Source: Bacillota bacterium (GTDB lineage: Bacteria > Bacillota > Clostridia > Lachnospirales > Lachnospiraceae). Taken from it: a stretch of DNA of 41,491 bases. Positions 7,531 to 18,900 of the stretch are shown in pieces. A program made the position numbers and the translations under genes. Where the stretch lies: contig JAEZJW010000148.1 of assembly GCA_023415595.1 (NCBI GenBank), positions 1-41,491 on the forward strand. The letters run 5' to 3'. The stretch's first letter is position 1. Every line of letters starts with the position of its first letter. The notes beneath the pieces are model-generated. The model did no database searches. It saw only the letters and a program-made list of their open reading frames with translations, and was not told the DNA's origin.

Positions 7531-10500
7531 ATGAAAAAAATTATTGGGTTTATATCGCTGGTTTTTATTCTTTCGCTAGTTGGCATAATTCAAGATCATG
7601 CATATGCTGGTCCACCTGAAGAAATACAAACACTCAATGATACCTGGTTATCTGACATAACAAATGGTTTTACTTGTGACTCTTCAGAAGTCATAGGAAG
7701 TGATATTGTAACATTATATCTGGACTCTGATGCAACAGTGGGATACTGGATTGAATTTACTGCATCGGAGGATGAAGGATTAATAGGATTTGACTTAACC
7801 TCCGTTACTCTTGCAAAATATGAAGATGTTATATCCCAAAGCCTTTCCTTCACAGTTACTGCAACTAAAACTGACATGTCTACAGAAACCGCATCGTTTG
7901 TCTGGGAAGCAGATGATGGTTCTTCTAAAGTATTTCCCCTAAATATGATTGGTATTAAAAAGTTCAGAATAGAGGTTACAGATGAGTTTGATGCTTATAA
8001 CTTAGAGTATAGGGAGTTTACTATCGCAAACCCGGTAAACGGTAACAATCCCCCTATTGTAAGCAATTTTACATCAACTCACTTCTTTGAAAATACAGTC
8101 AACAGCATTCCACAACAAATTGATTCGGATATTACGGTATCGGACATGGACTCCTCTGATTTTGAGGGAGGACAGGTTGTAGTATCCTATAGTGGTACGG
8201 GTTTGGGCGAGGATCAACTCTCAATCGGTTCCGTTGGGAATATATCTTTATCAGGATCAGATGTGTTGTATGCTTCAGTTGGAATAATAGGTTCGATATC
8301 CGGCGGTACAGACGGATCAAACCTGATTATTACACTTAATGCCTCCGCAACACCACTTAACGTTACCGAGCTTCTTCGGTCAATTACCTATCGTAATACT
8401 TCAAATGAGCCTACAAGCTATAGGACCGTAGCAATTACTGTTAATGATGGCGATGGTGGAACCAGCTTAACGGCAACAGCTCAGATAGCAATCTCAGGAG
8501 AATATGATTCGGGTGTGGAATTCACGAAATTTTTTCAGGATACTAATATAGTATGGCTTGCGGATTTAAATAATGGATTTACAGTCACAGCTGCTGAAGG
8601 TGTAACGATACAGAGTGATTATAATACTATTTATATGGAATCATTTGGACCATCAGGATCCATGAACATAAGAGCCGATGAGCAACTTATCGGGTGTGTA
8701 TATGATTTATCATCTATAGATTTCAGTATTGATAATTCTGCCGCTAATACATATATGCTAAATTTAACAGGCTATAAAGGTAATGGAGAAGTTGTAATTA
8801 CCAGTATAACCGGAATTACGCAAGCGGATTTTAGCTTAATTGATCTTAGTGCTTTTACAGAAATATCTTCCTTTGATTATCAAGTGACGAGAATCACCGG
8901 TTCTAAAAGTATTTCTGCAATAGGCATTGATTCCATAACAATTTCTAATCCTAAAATATATAGCGGAAATAGTTCACCTCAAATCATTAATCTTACAGAT
9001 ATTACTTTTTTAGAGAATAATGTAAACGCATCCTTTTCACAAATTGATTCCGATGTAACATTTGCGGACAGTGATTCAGCTGATTTGGATGGTGGTACTA
9101 TTATAGTCTCTTATCAGGGATCTGCGATATCGGAGGATCAGTTATGGGTAAGTAATACTAGTAATATCACGGTTAGTGGGAATACAATCTATCACTCCGT
9201 AGAGGGATCAATTGCTTCAATCAGCGGTGGTAGTAACGGTGCAAATCTGATTATTACTATGAATTCAAAATCAACACCGTCTATAGCTACTGAAATATTG
9301 AGAGCTCTATCCTATAAGAATACTTCTGATGAGCCGACTACATATAGAACAATTATCATTCATGCTACAGATGGAGACGGTGGGAATGCTTTAGCGGCTT
9401 CAGCTAAAATATCTGTATGGGGACAAGCAGAATCCGGAGTTGAAATCCCAAGCTTAACCCAGAACCTTCATAGATATTGGAATTTAGACCTTAATAACGG
9501 CTTCTCATCTACTGTATCAGCTGGTGTGATGAGTGGTGATAGCTCCATGATTTGGTTTATTAATGATAACCTGGGAACGATTACATTTACCGCTGATGAG
9601 CAGTTTTATGGAGGAATGTTTGACTTAGTAGGAATCGAGTTTGATGTACCCGCTCTTTCTACGGATTCCTATACAATTATCGTTACCGGACATACAAAAT
9701 ATGGTACAACAGTAACTTCCAGTATTAGCGGGGTCAATGAGACACAGATTAATTCCATTGAACTAAGCAATATGAATGAGATCGTCTCCTTTGATATTAC
9801 AATAACCGGATCGCGTAGGATATTAATAATAGGAATTGTGTCCTTTACCATTGATAATCCGGAGATCAGCAATAACGCACCTGCTTTTACCTCACCAGAT
9901 ACATTTAGCATCAGTGAATTAGCTGATGCAGATGGTACCATTCTTCTGGATATCAATGCAAATAATGGCGAAAGCGGTGGCAATGATGAAGAACTTACTT
10001 ATAACATAACGGGTGGGACAGCCCAAGGGTTATTCACGATAAATCCATCAACAGGTGAGATAGCCTTGAACGCTACCGGAGCTTCAAGTCTGGATTACGA
10101 GTCAATAAGTTCATATACATTAACAGTGAGTGCAGATGATGGAAAAATCATTAATAACATTACGAATCAGACTATAACAATAAATCTATTAAATGAAGAT
10201 GATGAAGCACCGGCTATCACTTCAAATGGTGGCGGAGCTGCGGCCATAATAAACATGAATGAGAATACAACTGATGTAACGACTGTTACGGCAGACGATG
10301 TCGATACAATAGGAGATTTACTCTATACTATCTCAGGCGGAGTTGATGCAGCCAGTTTCATAATAACATCCGAAGGGAAGTTATCATTTGTGTCCGCCCC
10401 GGATTATGAAATAAAAAAATACTACCAGGTTAATATTGAGGTTTCAGATGGTGTAAGAAGGGATTCTCAGTCAATCGAAGTTCATATACTTGATGTAAAT

Positions 10501-12816
10501 GAATATGCTCCGGTAATTAATTCTAACTCAGGTAGAGATATAGCTAGCATACCTGTGAATGAAAATACCATTGTTGTCACGACAGTCATAGCTACTGATG
10601 GGGATACAGAGGATACTATTATTTACGAGATAGTGGGTGGAGCTGATTTCGGGAGCTTTATTATTAATTCATCGACAGGTGAACTCACATTCCTAACACC
10701 TCCGGACTATGAGACAAAGTCCGAATATTCTGTCGTAATCAGGGCTTCAGATGGTACCAAGGAAGATTTCCAAAGCCTATTTGTTAATATCATTAATATT
10801 GATGAGACAGCACCCGTGATAACCTCTGACGGAGGTGGAGATTCAGCTTTAATTAGTATTAACGAGAATACAACAGCAGTAACTACCATAACTGCAACCG
10901 ATACAGAGCTATTGGGTATATTAACCTATTCCATCACCGGAGGTTTGGATAGAACTGTCTTCCAGATAGATGAAACATCAGGTGAACTCACATTTATTAC
11001 AGCCCCTGATTACGAAGCTAAGTCAGACTATGAAGTTATTATTGGGGTATCAGATGGTGAAAACCGTGATAGCCAGAGAATTCAGATTATAGTTTTAAAT
11101 TTGAATGATAACAACCCGGTAATAACATCAGATGGAGGAGGCTTATCAGCCAATATTAATGTAGCGGAAAACAATACTGCAGTTACGACTATTACAGCAA
11201 CAGATTTAGATGAATTGGGAATATTAAGCTTTAGTATCAATGGAGGAGCAGATTTTACATCCTTCAGAATTAAGGAACTAACTGGTGAGTTAACTTTCAT
11301 TGAAGCCCCGGATTATGAAATAAGGGATTACTATGAAGTAATAATCGATGTGACAGATGGAACCTTCCATGATTCACAGATACTAAATGTTAATGTAATC
11401 AACCAAAATGATAATGCCCCAATAATCACATCATACGAAGGGGAGGAAGAAGTACAAATATTCATAGAGGAAAACCGGAATAGAATAACATATATCTCGG
11501 CCTCAGATGTGGATGAGCTTGAAGCGATAAGATACTCTCTATCAGGTGTGGATGCTTCTGAGATGAGGATTGATTCATTATCTGGTCTTCTATCATTTAT
11601 GTATGCTGCTGATTACGAGCGGAAAAAAACCTATGAAGTGACTATTACTGCCTCCGATGGTATACATACAGACGAACAAATGCTTCATATCACCATAATT
11701 GATGTGGATGAAGAAATTCCAGTAATAGTAGATGAAATGAACGATAACGCAGAAAAGGTAAATACTGATCTGGTTATTCGCTCTGATTATAAACTTATAT
11801 TGGCTGCAGAAAAATTTAAGGAAATGAAAAATGAAAATAAGGATATAACGATCACTATTAAAGATCAGGATGGCAGAGATATATATAAATGGATCTTTAC
11901 AAAGGAAAATTTATTATCTTCACCTCAAAATATTACTGATGTGGATTTAACGATTAGCATAAGTCAAGTACCGGATAACGATAAGATATCGAACAATCTT
12001 GGGGATGTTAATGGTCTGGTATTAAGCTTTGGTCATGATGGAACTTTACCCGCTCAGGCAACAGTCAAAATATATGTAGGGGATCAGGAAGGTGTCAAAC
12101 CGGGAGATCAGCTATATTTATATCATTTTAACCATGAGAGCGGAAAATTAGAAACACTTCCATTCAGCACGACATTCATCGTGGACGAAGAAGGTTACTT
12201 AACGATTACCATTTTACATTGCTCGGATTATGTAGCATTAAGTGAGGAAGCGGAGAGTAAGCTGATAACCTCATTAAAGAACCAAATTTCTATTAATCCG
12301 ATTAGAAAAACCGTATACCTGGGAGATAATATAGAACCCATATGTATCCGGATTAAATTGCCGGAAACTTTAGAATTGGTAGAAACATTAAAAGATAAAA
12401 CATCCCAACCAATGATAGGAGGGGTAAAAGTTACTTATTCATCAAGTAATACTCAGGTAGCAATCATTGATGGCAAAGGGAGTATTAAGGTGATAGGAGT
12501 AGGTAAGGCTGATATTATCACAGAATTTACTCTATATAATGGTAAGACAAAAGTATTTAAGACAGAAATAACAGTAAAGGAACCTCATCTTAAAATAACT
12601 GCAGAGATAAATAATATGAAAGTTGGAGAGGCCTTTACCTTTAAGGCATATGCATATGGATTGGATTCAGATGACATTACCTGGACCACATCAGCAAAAT
12701 CCATCGTTGCTATAAATAAAAAGACAGGAAGAGCAACTGCAATATCAAAAGGTACGGATTATGTCATAGCTACAGTTAGCGAGAAGCAAGTAAAAATCAA
12801 GGTTACTGTAAAATGA
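7531..12816 (+). CDS. Giant secreted cadherin-like / Ig-like repeat protein
   Basis: A 1761-aa exported protein, probably a cell-surface or adhesion/matrix protein. Signal peptide: MKKIIGFISLVFILSLVGII, cleavage likely after AYA (about residue 26). Residues about 35-780 hold three related modules spaced roughly 305 aa apart, each with a W-x-x-D-[IL]-x-N-G-F motif (TWLSDITNGF, VWLADLNNGF, YWNLDLNNGF); the first two are followed by modules containing FFENTVN or FLENNVN. Residues about 783-1397 are six cadherin-like repeats of about 101 aa (APVITSDGGG ... TGELTF ... APDYE ... SDG). A unique domain follows, ending ILHCSDYVAL, then two bacterial Ig-like (Big_2-type) domains to the C-terminus. There is no LPXTG or S-layer motif, so anchoring is unknown. 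The ATG at 7531 has GGAG nine bases upstream. An upstream in-frame ATG at 7495 would bury the signal peptide. Confidence 0.85.
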   Translation: MKKIIGFISLVFILSLVGIIQDHAYAGPPEEIQTLNDTWLSDITNGFTCDSSEVIGSDIVTLYLDSDATVGYWIEFTASEDEGLIGFDLTSVTLAKYEDVISQSLSFTVTATKTDMSTETASFVWEADDGSSKVFPLNMIGIKKFRIEVTDEFDAYNLEYREFTIANPVNGNNPPIVSNFTSTHFFENTVNSIPQQIDSDITVSDMDSSDFEGGQVVVSYSGTGLGEDQLSIGSVGNISLSGSDVLYASVGIIGSISGGTDGSNLIITLNASATPLNVTELLRSITYRNTSNEPTSYRTVAITVNDGDGGTSLTATAQIAISGEYDSGVEFTKFFQDTNIVWLADLNNGFTVTAAEGVTIQSDYNTIYMESFGPSGSMNIRADEQLIGCVYDLSSIDFSIDNSAANTYMLNLTGYKGNGEVVITSITGITQADFSLIDLSAFTEISSFDYQVTRITGSKSISAIGIDSITISNPKIYSGNSSPQIINLTDITFLENNVNASFSQIDSDVTFADSDSADLDGGTIIVSYQGSAISEDQLWVSNTSNITVSGNTIYHSVEGSIASISGGSNGANLIITMNSKSTPSIATEILRALSYKNTSDEPTTYRTIIIHATDGDGGNALAASAKISVWGQAESGVEIPSLTQNLHRYWNLDLNNGFSSTVSAGVMSGDSSMIWFINDNLGTITFTADEQFYGGMFDLVGIEFDVPALSTDSYTIIVTGHTKYGTTVTSSISGVNETQINSIELSNMNEIVSFDITITGSRRILIIGIVSFTIDNPEISNNAPAFTSPDTFSISELADADGTILLDINANNGESGGNDEELTYNITGGTAQGLFTINPSTGEIALNATGASSLDYESISSYTLTVSADDGKIINNITNQTITINLLNEDDEAPAITSNGGGAAAIINMNENTTDVTTVTADDVDTIGDLLYTISGGVDAASFIITSEGKLSFVSAPDYEIKKYYQVNIEVSDGVRRDSQSIEVHILDVNEYAPVINSNSGRDIASIPVNENTIVVTTVIATDGDTEDTIIYEIVGGADFGSFIINSSTGELTFLTPPDYETKSEYSVVIRASDGTKEDFQSLFVNIINIDETAPVITSDGGGDSALISINENTTAVTTITATDTELLGILTYSITGGLDRTVFQIDETSGELTFITAPDYEAKSDYEVIIGVSDGENRDSQRIQIIVLNLNDNNPVITSDGGGLSANINVAENNTAVTTITATDLDELGILSFSINGGADFTSFRIKELTGELTFIEAPDYEIRDYYEVIIDVTDGTFHDSQILNVNVINQNDNAPIITSYEGEEEVQIFIEENRNRITYISASDVDELEAIRYSLSGVDASEMRIDSLSGLLSFMYAADYERKKTYEVTITASDGIHTDEQMLHITIIDVDEEIPVIVDEMNDNAEKVNTDLVIRSDYKLILAAEKFKEMKNENKDITITIKDQDGRDIYKWIFTKENLLSSPQNITDVDLTISISQVPDNDKISNNLGDVNGLVLSFGHDGTLPAQATVKIYVGDQEGVKPGDQLYLYHFNHESGKLETLPFSTTFIVDEEGYLTITILHCSDYVALSEEAESKLITSLKNQISINPIRKTVYLGDNIEPICIRIKLPETLELVETLKDKTSQPMIGGVKVTYSSSNTQVAIIDGKGSIKVIGVGKADIITEFTLYNGKTKVFKTEITVKEPHLKITAEINNMKVGEAFTFKAYAYGLDSDDITWTTSAKSIVAINKKTGRATAISKGTDYVIATVSEKQVKIKVTVK
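9877..11722 (+). repeat. Six tandem cadherin-like coding repeats (about 303 bp each)
   Basis: Units start near 9877, 10207, 10507, 10810, 11113 and 11416. Units 2-6 share [AN]P-x-I-x-S at the start, an N-E-N-T-type motif, G-x-L-[ST]-F and a PDYE-type motif near the middle (AADYE in unit 6), and SDG- or TDG-type loops near the end. Unit 1 is a more diverged version. The copies are similar enough at DNA level to allow unequal crossing-over. Confidence 0.8.
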
Positions 12817-12821
12817 TATCG

Positions 12822-12853
12822 TTATAAGTTCTTCATCATGGTGTTTCTTATAA
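12822..12853 (+). other. Weak hairpin between two giant genes
   Basis: TTATAAG and CTTATAA form a 7-bp A/T-rich stem with an 18-nt loop, followed by only three T residues. It is too weak for a confident terminator, so read-through into the next gene is likely. Confidence 0.25.
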
Positions 12854-12907
12854 TTTAACCACTTGTATTAAACTACCAAGAAATATAGAAAAATAGGGGG
12901 ATAGAAA

Positions 12908-15900
12908 ATGCGAAAGAGAATTTGGAAAGGTATTGTATTAATGATCTGCATCACTGCTTTATTTTCTACTTATGGCGTTTCAGCATATGCAGCAAAGGGA
13001 GACAAGGATAATAATACAACAAAAAGAGTATTGGTAAAATACAAGAAGGATAATTCAATGCGCGAAGATACCTTCAAGCAGAAAAATAATAAACAGAAGG
13101 TAAGGAAATATAAAAAGTTAAATGAGAGAAACCTGTATTCAATTGAGGTAGATTCCAGTGGATATGGATCCCTCCTCCAGGACAGTGAAATAGAGTTTGT
13201 GGAAGAGGATGCATTAGTACAATTATTAAGTGAGCCTCAGGAAGATAATCAATCAAGTGAAGACATTGTTCTAAGTCAGAAAAAATGTATTTTATGTGGT
13301 GAACTGGTATGCAGTAATCAGGAGGAATGTATTGACACTACTCATGAGATATGTAATAGCTGCATATTTGAGCTGTTTTCGGACAGCCTTACTGGTCAGG
13401 ATATTGAGGATGGGAGCGTAATAGTGAGTCCATCTGAAGATAATTGCGAATGCGGCTGTACTGAAGAAAATCATGACCAATGTTTAACAGGTGATTGTGT
13501 TCCTGAATGTACATGCAACACGGATGAGAGTGGCATTACATCAGAAATATCAGATGGCGCTACGGAAACAAGCAATGGATCAATAATCACAGAGCAGGGC
13601 GATGAGCAAACATGGAATTTCCTAAGGACGAAAGCTAATTATCTTCATGATAACAATATATTAGGAGATGGAATAAGGGTAGCAGTATTTGATACAGGGA
13701 TTGATCCGGGGAATGAAGACCTTAATGTAGCGGGGGGAATCTCATTTGTAGAAGGAGTTTCCAGTTACAATGATGATAATGGACATGGAACAGCTATGGC
13801 CAGTATATTGGCAGCTCAATATAACTGTAAAGGATATGTGGGAATATCACCAAATATTGAATTGTATTCTGTTAAGGTACTTGATCAGGATGGTGCTGGT
13901 AGATACAGTAATATTATTCAGGGTATTGATTGGGCAATTCAAAATGATATAGACATCATTACGTTAAGTTTGGGAGGCTACGAATACTCACAGATATTAG
14001 AGGAAGCTATTAACCATGCCATAGAGAATAATATATTAATTGTGGCAGCAGCAGGAAATGGCGGAGCAGAGAATATTATGTATCCTGCCGCATATTCACA
14101 GGTCATTTGTGTGGGTGCAACTGATAGGGATAATAATATAGCATCCTATTCCAATTATGGTTTCCAATTAGATATCGTAGCACCTGGTACAGAGGTTGTT
14201 ACAGCAGGATTAAATAATTCGAGCATTACTGTAAGCGGAACATCACCGGCAACACAGCATGTGGCCGGCGTTGCCGCATTGCTCTGGAGTGCTGACAGAA
14301 CTCTGACAAACGGCCATATCAAGTATTTATTATATAAGAATGCATTTAATCTTGGAGAATATAATACCTGTGGACATGGACTGCTTGATGCGGTAACGTC
14401 CTACTTTAATTTATTAAATGGCAATTTCCCGATCTATGTGGAAGAAGGGGGAAATGGTAATTTTATTAATGGTCTAGTTGATGTGGGTTGGGATTGTGTA
14501 GTATATGGACAAGCATGCAGTAGTCACACTATGAAAGAAGTGAATACTCCGCCAACTTGTACAAAAGACGGTTTATTAACACAAATATGCACCAAATGTG
14601 GCGCTTCAAGCTCAGTTACCGTAGCTAAATTAGGTCATAATTATAAGACTACAACTAAAGCAGCGACTTGTACTTCAGATGGATCTAAGATAACCAAATG
14701 TGAACGATGCGGTAATGTAAGCAGTTCTGAAACAATAAACAAGCTAGGTCATCAAACAAGTTCAACAACAGTACCGCCAACCTGTACTAAAGATGGAAAA
14801 ACAACAATTACCTGTAGTAGGTGTACTTATAAAAAGGAAACGATTCTTGATAGAGTAGGACATATAGAAGGGCCATCTAAAATAGGAAAAGATTCTAACT
14901 GTAAAGAAGAAGGTTATACTGTAGTAAATTGCAGTAGATCTGGATGTGGGTTAGAGCTCAGAAGGGATCCCATACCCAAAAAGCCTCATAATTATATAAA
15001 TGCTGGTACTCCTATTAGTGCAACATGTAAATTACAAGGTTATACGCCTTATAGTTGTAGCTGTGGTGCAGTTCAGAAAGGTGATTATACCGGCCCTCTT
15101 GACCATAACTGGTCGTTGGTACTTACTGATCCATCGACCTGTACTTCGGAGGGAGCAAATGTTTATGCATGCATTAACTGTGGCACGGGCAGAGTAGATC
15201 CTATTTCAAAAACGGGACATGATTATAGTGGACATTATGAATCACCCACACATAGTACTAATGGCCATTATTGGGAGAACTATTGTAGAAATTGTGGTTC
15301 TGTAAGCAGCTCAGGTTATACGACGAATTCAAATTGTTTATCCTGTACAACACCTCCGTCTGTCAGTTTTGTTAATCTAAGCGGCAGTACAGTACTGAGT
15401 GAGACAGACTTAAGCTTCTTACCGCAGATCAGAGTTTATGATAACGAGAATGATACCTTGACCTGTAGGTATTATCTTGACGGAAGCACTAGCGCAATAG
15501 GAACTATAACAGTGTCGGGTACAAAACCTGAGAAGACTGTTGCTTTCACAACTCCCTTTAGTGCTGCCAATTTGACAGAAGGAAATCATACAATTAGGGC
15601 AACTGTTAAGGATAGTGTTGCACCCTTGGGTGAAGTAACAGTAACGTTTAAGGTGGACAAGTCAGCACCGGTAATTAATACCCATACCATTACACCCTCA
15701 TCAAAAGATGTAAGGTTTATGGTAACAGCCACTGATGCATTCTCAGGGCTTGATGCGACAGCCTATCGCTATACTGTATCCGGGACTGCAACAGGATGGA
15801 TCGCATCAAATAACTATACGGTATCCGGATTAATCCCGGATACAAGCTACAGCTATATCGTGGAAGTCAGAGATGTGAGGGGCCATATTGCATCCCAGAC

Positions 15901-18900
15901 AGGAAACTTCAGTACGAAAGTAGAGACACCGGCGGTTACTGTAACGGCCTTACATGAAGATGGCCTGCAGATTGTAGTGAAGGATGACAACACTTCCAGT
16001 ACTCAATATAGGGTGAAGATTGGCGAGGGGTATGTGGATGCGAGCGGGAAAATTACAGGAATAGAGTGTTGGATCATGATCCCTTATGATGTGGAAGTGA
16101 ATGGCAAGAAGATAGTCCTATATGGACTTGAACCGAACACTTTATATTCGGTAACCGTATCAGCCCGGAATTCTTTGGCTACAGAGATCGTTAACAGTAT
16201 CATAGTATCAGCTACAACATCACCAGCTGCACCAGTAAATATTTCAGTAACCTCTAAATCCCATAACCATGTCAGTTTAACATGGGATAGTGTGGCAGGA
16301 GCAGTAAATTATGAGATATACAGAGAAACAATTGATGAGCTTGGGAATGTGACAACCGCTCACTCGAAAGTAATTGCAACCAATTATTGCTATGATGGTG
16401 ACGTATTGCCGGAACAGAATTACCAGTATCAGATAAGATCGATCAATCAGGCTGGAATCTATGGCAAATGGTCTACTCCGAAGCTACAGGCTTACACAAT
16501 TCCAGCTCCTCCTGATAAGGTTACAGGTGTGACCGGTACCCCTCAGGGTACACAGATAGAGCTCACATGGAATACAATAAGCGATGCAGTTGGCTATCTG
16601 GTAGAGATATCCTATGATGGCAATACGAAACAGATCTATTCAGCAACGAATGGGATAACCTTTGACACGGAGGTTTTCAACTGCCAATGCGACATAAAAG
16701 TGAAAGCATTCAATATCTACAATGAAGCTGAGCCGGAGAATACAACTTATTGGGAGAATGAGGGTGAGTTTAGTGATGCCATTATTCAATATACCATGGC
16801 TGATTCACCAGCGATTAACCCTATCTCTGAAGAACAGATAACTCCTAATTCAATAACGGTAAGCTGGGATATAAAACAAAATCCTGAATCAGTAATATAT
16901 CGTTTATGCATCACACAGAGCGATGCTTCGGTAAGAGAGATTGATATCGCCGGTTTAGTAGCTATCGACAACATTATTACATATCAGGTAACCGGGTTGT
17001 TACCGGAAACTATCTATTCTTTCCGTGTTAAAGCGCTTAATTCTATTAATGTGGAGACGGAGTGGTCTGATGTAATGACTGCGGCAACATTAATGGATTA
17101 CCCGCATGTACCGGGTGGACTGAGAGCAACCGCGAAAGCAGATAGAATATCCTTAATCTGGGATGAGGCAGAGCATGCACAAAGCTATCAGATTGAGAAG
17201 AACGGAACAATTCTGATAGTGGATTGGCCTGGGACTAATTATGTAGATACGGATGTACAGCCTGACTCAGAATATTTATATCGGGTAAAGGCAGTGAATA
17301 CCACCGGTGAAAGTGACTGGAGTCAGAATCTGGTTAAAAAAACCCTTGGAAATGTGCCTGTTCCCCCTACAATAACGTTGGTATCGGGAAGCAGCATCAG
17401 TGTTACAATCGAATGGACTTCCGCAGTTGAGGTCAGCGGATATGAAATTGAGGCGGATGGCCAGATATATAATATTGGAACGGGAACCACCTTTGAACAT
17501 AACGGGCTGGCACCCGGAACAACACACGTTTATGCAGTCAGAAGCAGAAATGTATATGGCAAGAGTGAATGGAGCAGTTTTGCAACATATAGGGCAAAGC
17601 CACTTATTCCGGATATTCCTGTAATAACTCAGGTGTTGCCTTCTGAGAGTCAAATCTCATTACTTTGGGACCCAGTGGAAGGGGCATCGTATTATGAAGT
17701 AGAAATTGATGGAATCATCGTTGGTGTTACGCAAGCTCTGGGATACCAGTATACATTCCAGGAAGAGGCAGCTGCTGGTTCTGAGCATACAGTAAGAGTA
17801 CGGGCTATAAATGAAAGCGGGGAAGGCGGCTGGACTGCACCTATGCCTGTATTAATACCCGATGATGGAGCGGGATCTGCGCCTATCATTCCAATTCCAT
17901 CTGCACCGTATCCGGTCTGCATCGCAACCGGATCAGCTATCATCACTATTGAATGGGATGCTGTGCCTGATGCGACCTATTATCAGCTGGAAGCAGATAG
18001 CACCATTATATATACCGGATCAGATTCCAGTTATGTACATACCGGACTTATGCCCGGCAGCAGTCACCAGTACCGTGTTCTGGCTGGTAATTTAAGCGGC
18101 CAGAGTGAATGGAGCGAACCGATATTGGCAGCTACAGGGTTGCAATACACTACTACTCCGCAGAATATCAGCTTTTATCGGGTTGATGACGGAACGACTA
18201 TGCTTCTGTGGGATCAGGCAACAGGGATAACAAATTATCGAATCGAAATAAATGGTATGTTATCTCCAACTGTAGTTACAGGGACAAGCATATCTATCTC
18301 TACAACACCGGGAGAGCTTTATAACATCAGGGTAGGTTCCGTGGTAGAGGAGGATGGTATCCAGTCGATAGATTGGTCGGAGGAAGTAACCTTCCGTACA
18401 GCCCGTAAATTACCCGGGATACCGGAGAATATTGTAATTGATGCCGGTCCTGACAGTATTACGATTAGTTGGACGGCTGTTCCCGGAGCTATTGGTTACG
18501 AGATAATGGGAGCAAGACAAGTTTTCGTTTCTGGGAATAATACTTCTTATGTATTAACAGGATTGATTCCGTCCAGTTCTTATATCATAAATGTAAGGGC
18601 CTATAATGAGACCGGGGCAGGGGAGTGGAGCGAAGATAAAAGTGTTATGACCAGTGAAGTGCTTCCGGGCATACCGGTAAATATATTCGGTGAACCATAT
18701 CAACCTGTATATTCTACGAATGGTGCTGTGATACGTTTGCGCTGGGATCCGGTTAGAAGAGCTACATCATATGATGTTGAAATCAGAAATAGCGGGTTAA
18801 TTAATTATACGACAACAAATGAATTCATAGCAGAGGGTTTAGAAGCCGGAAACACTTATCAGATACGTGTCAGGGCTAATTCCAGAACTTCAACCGGTGC

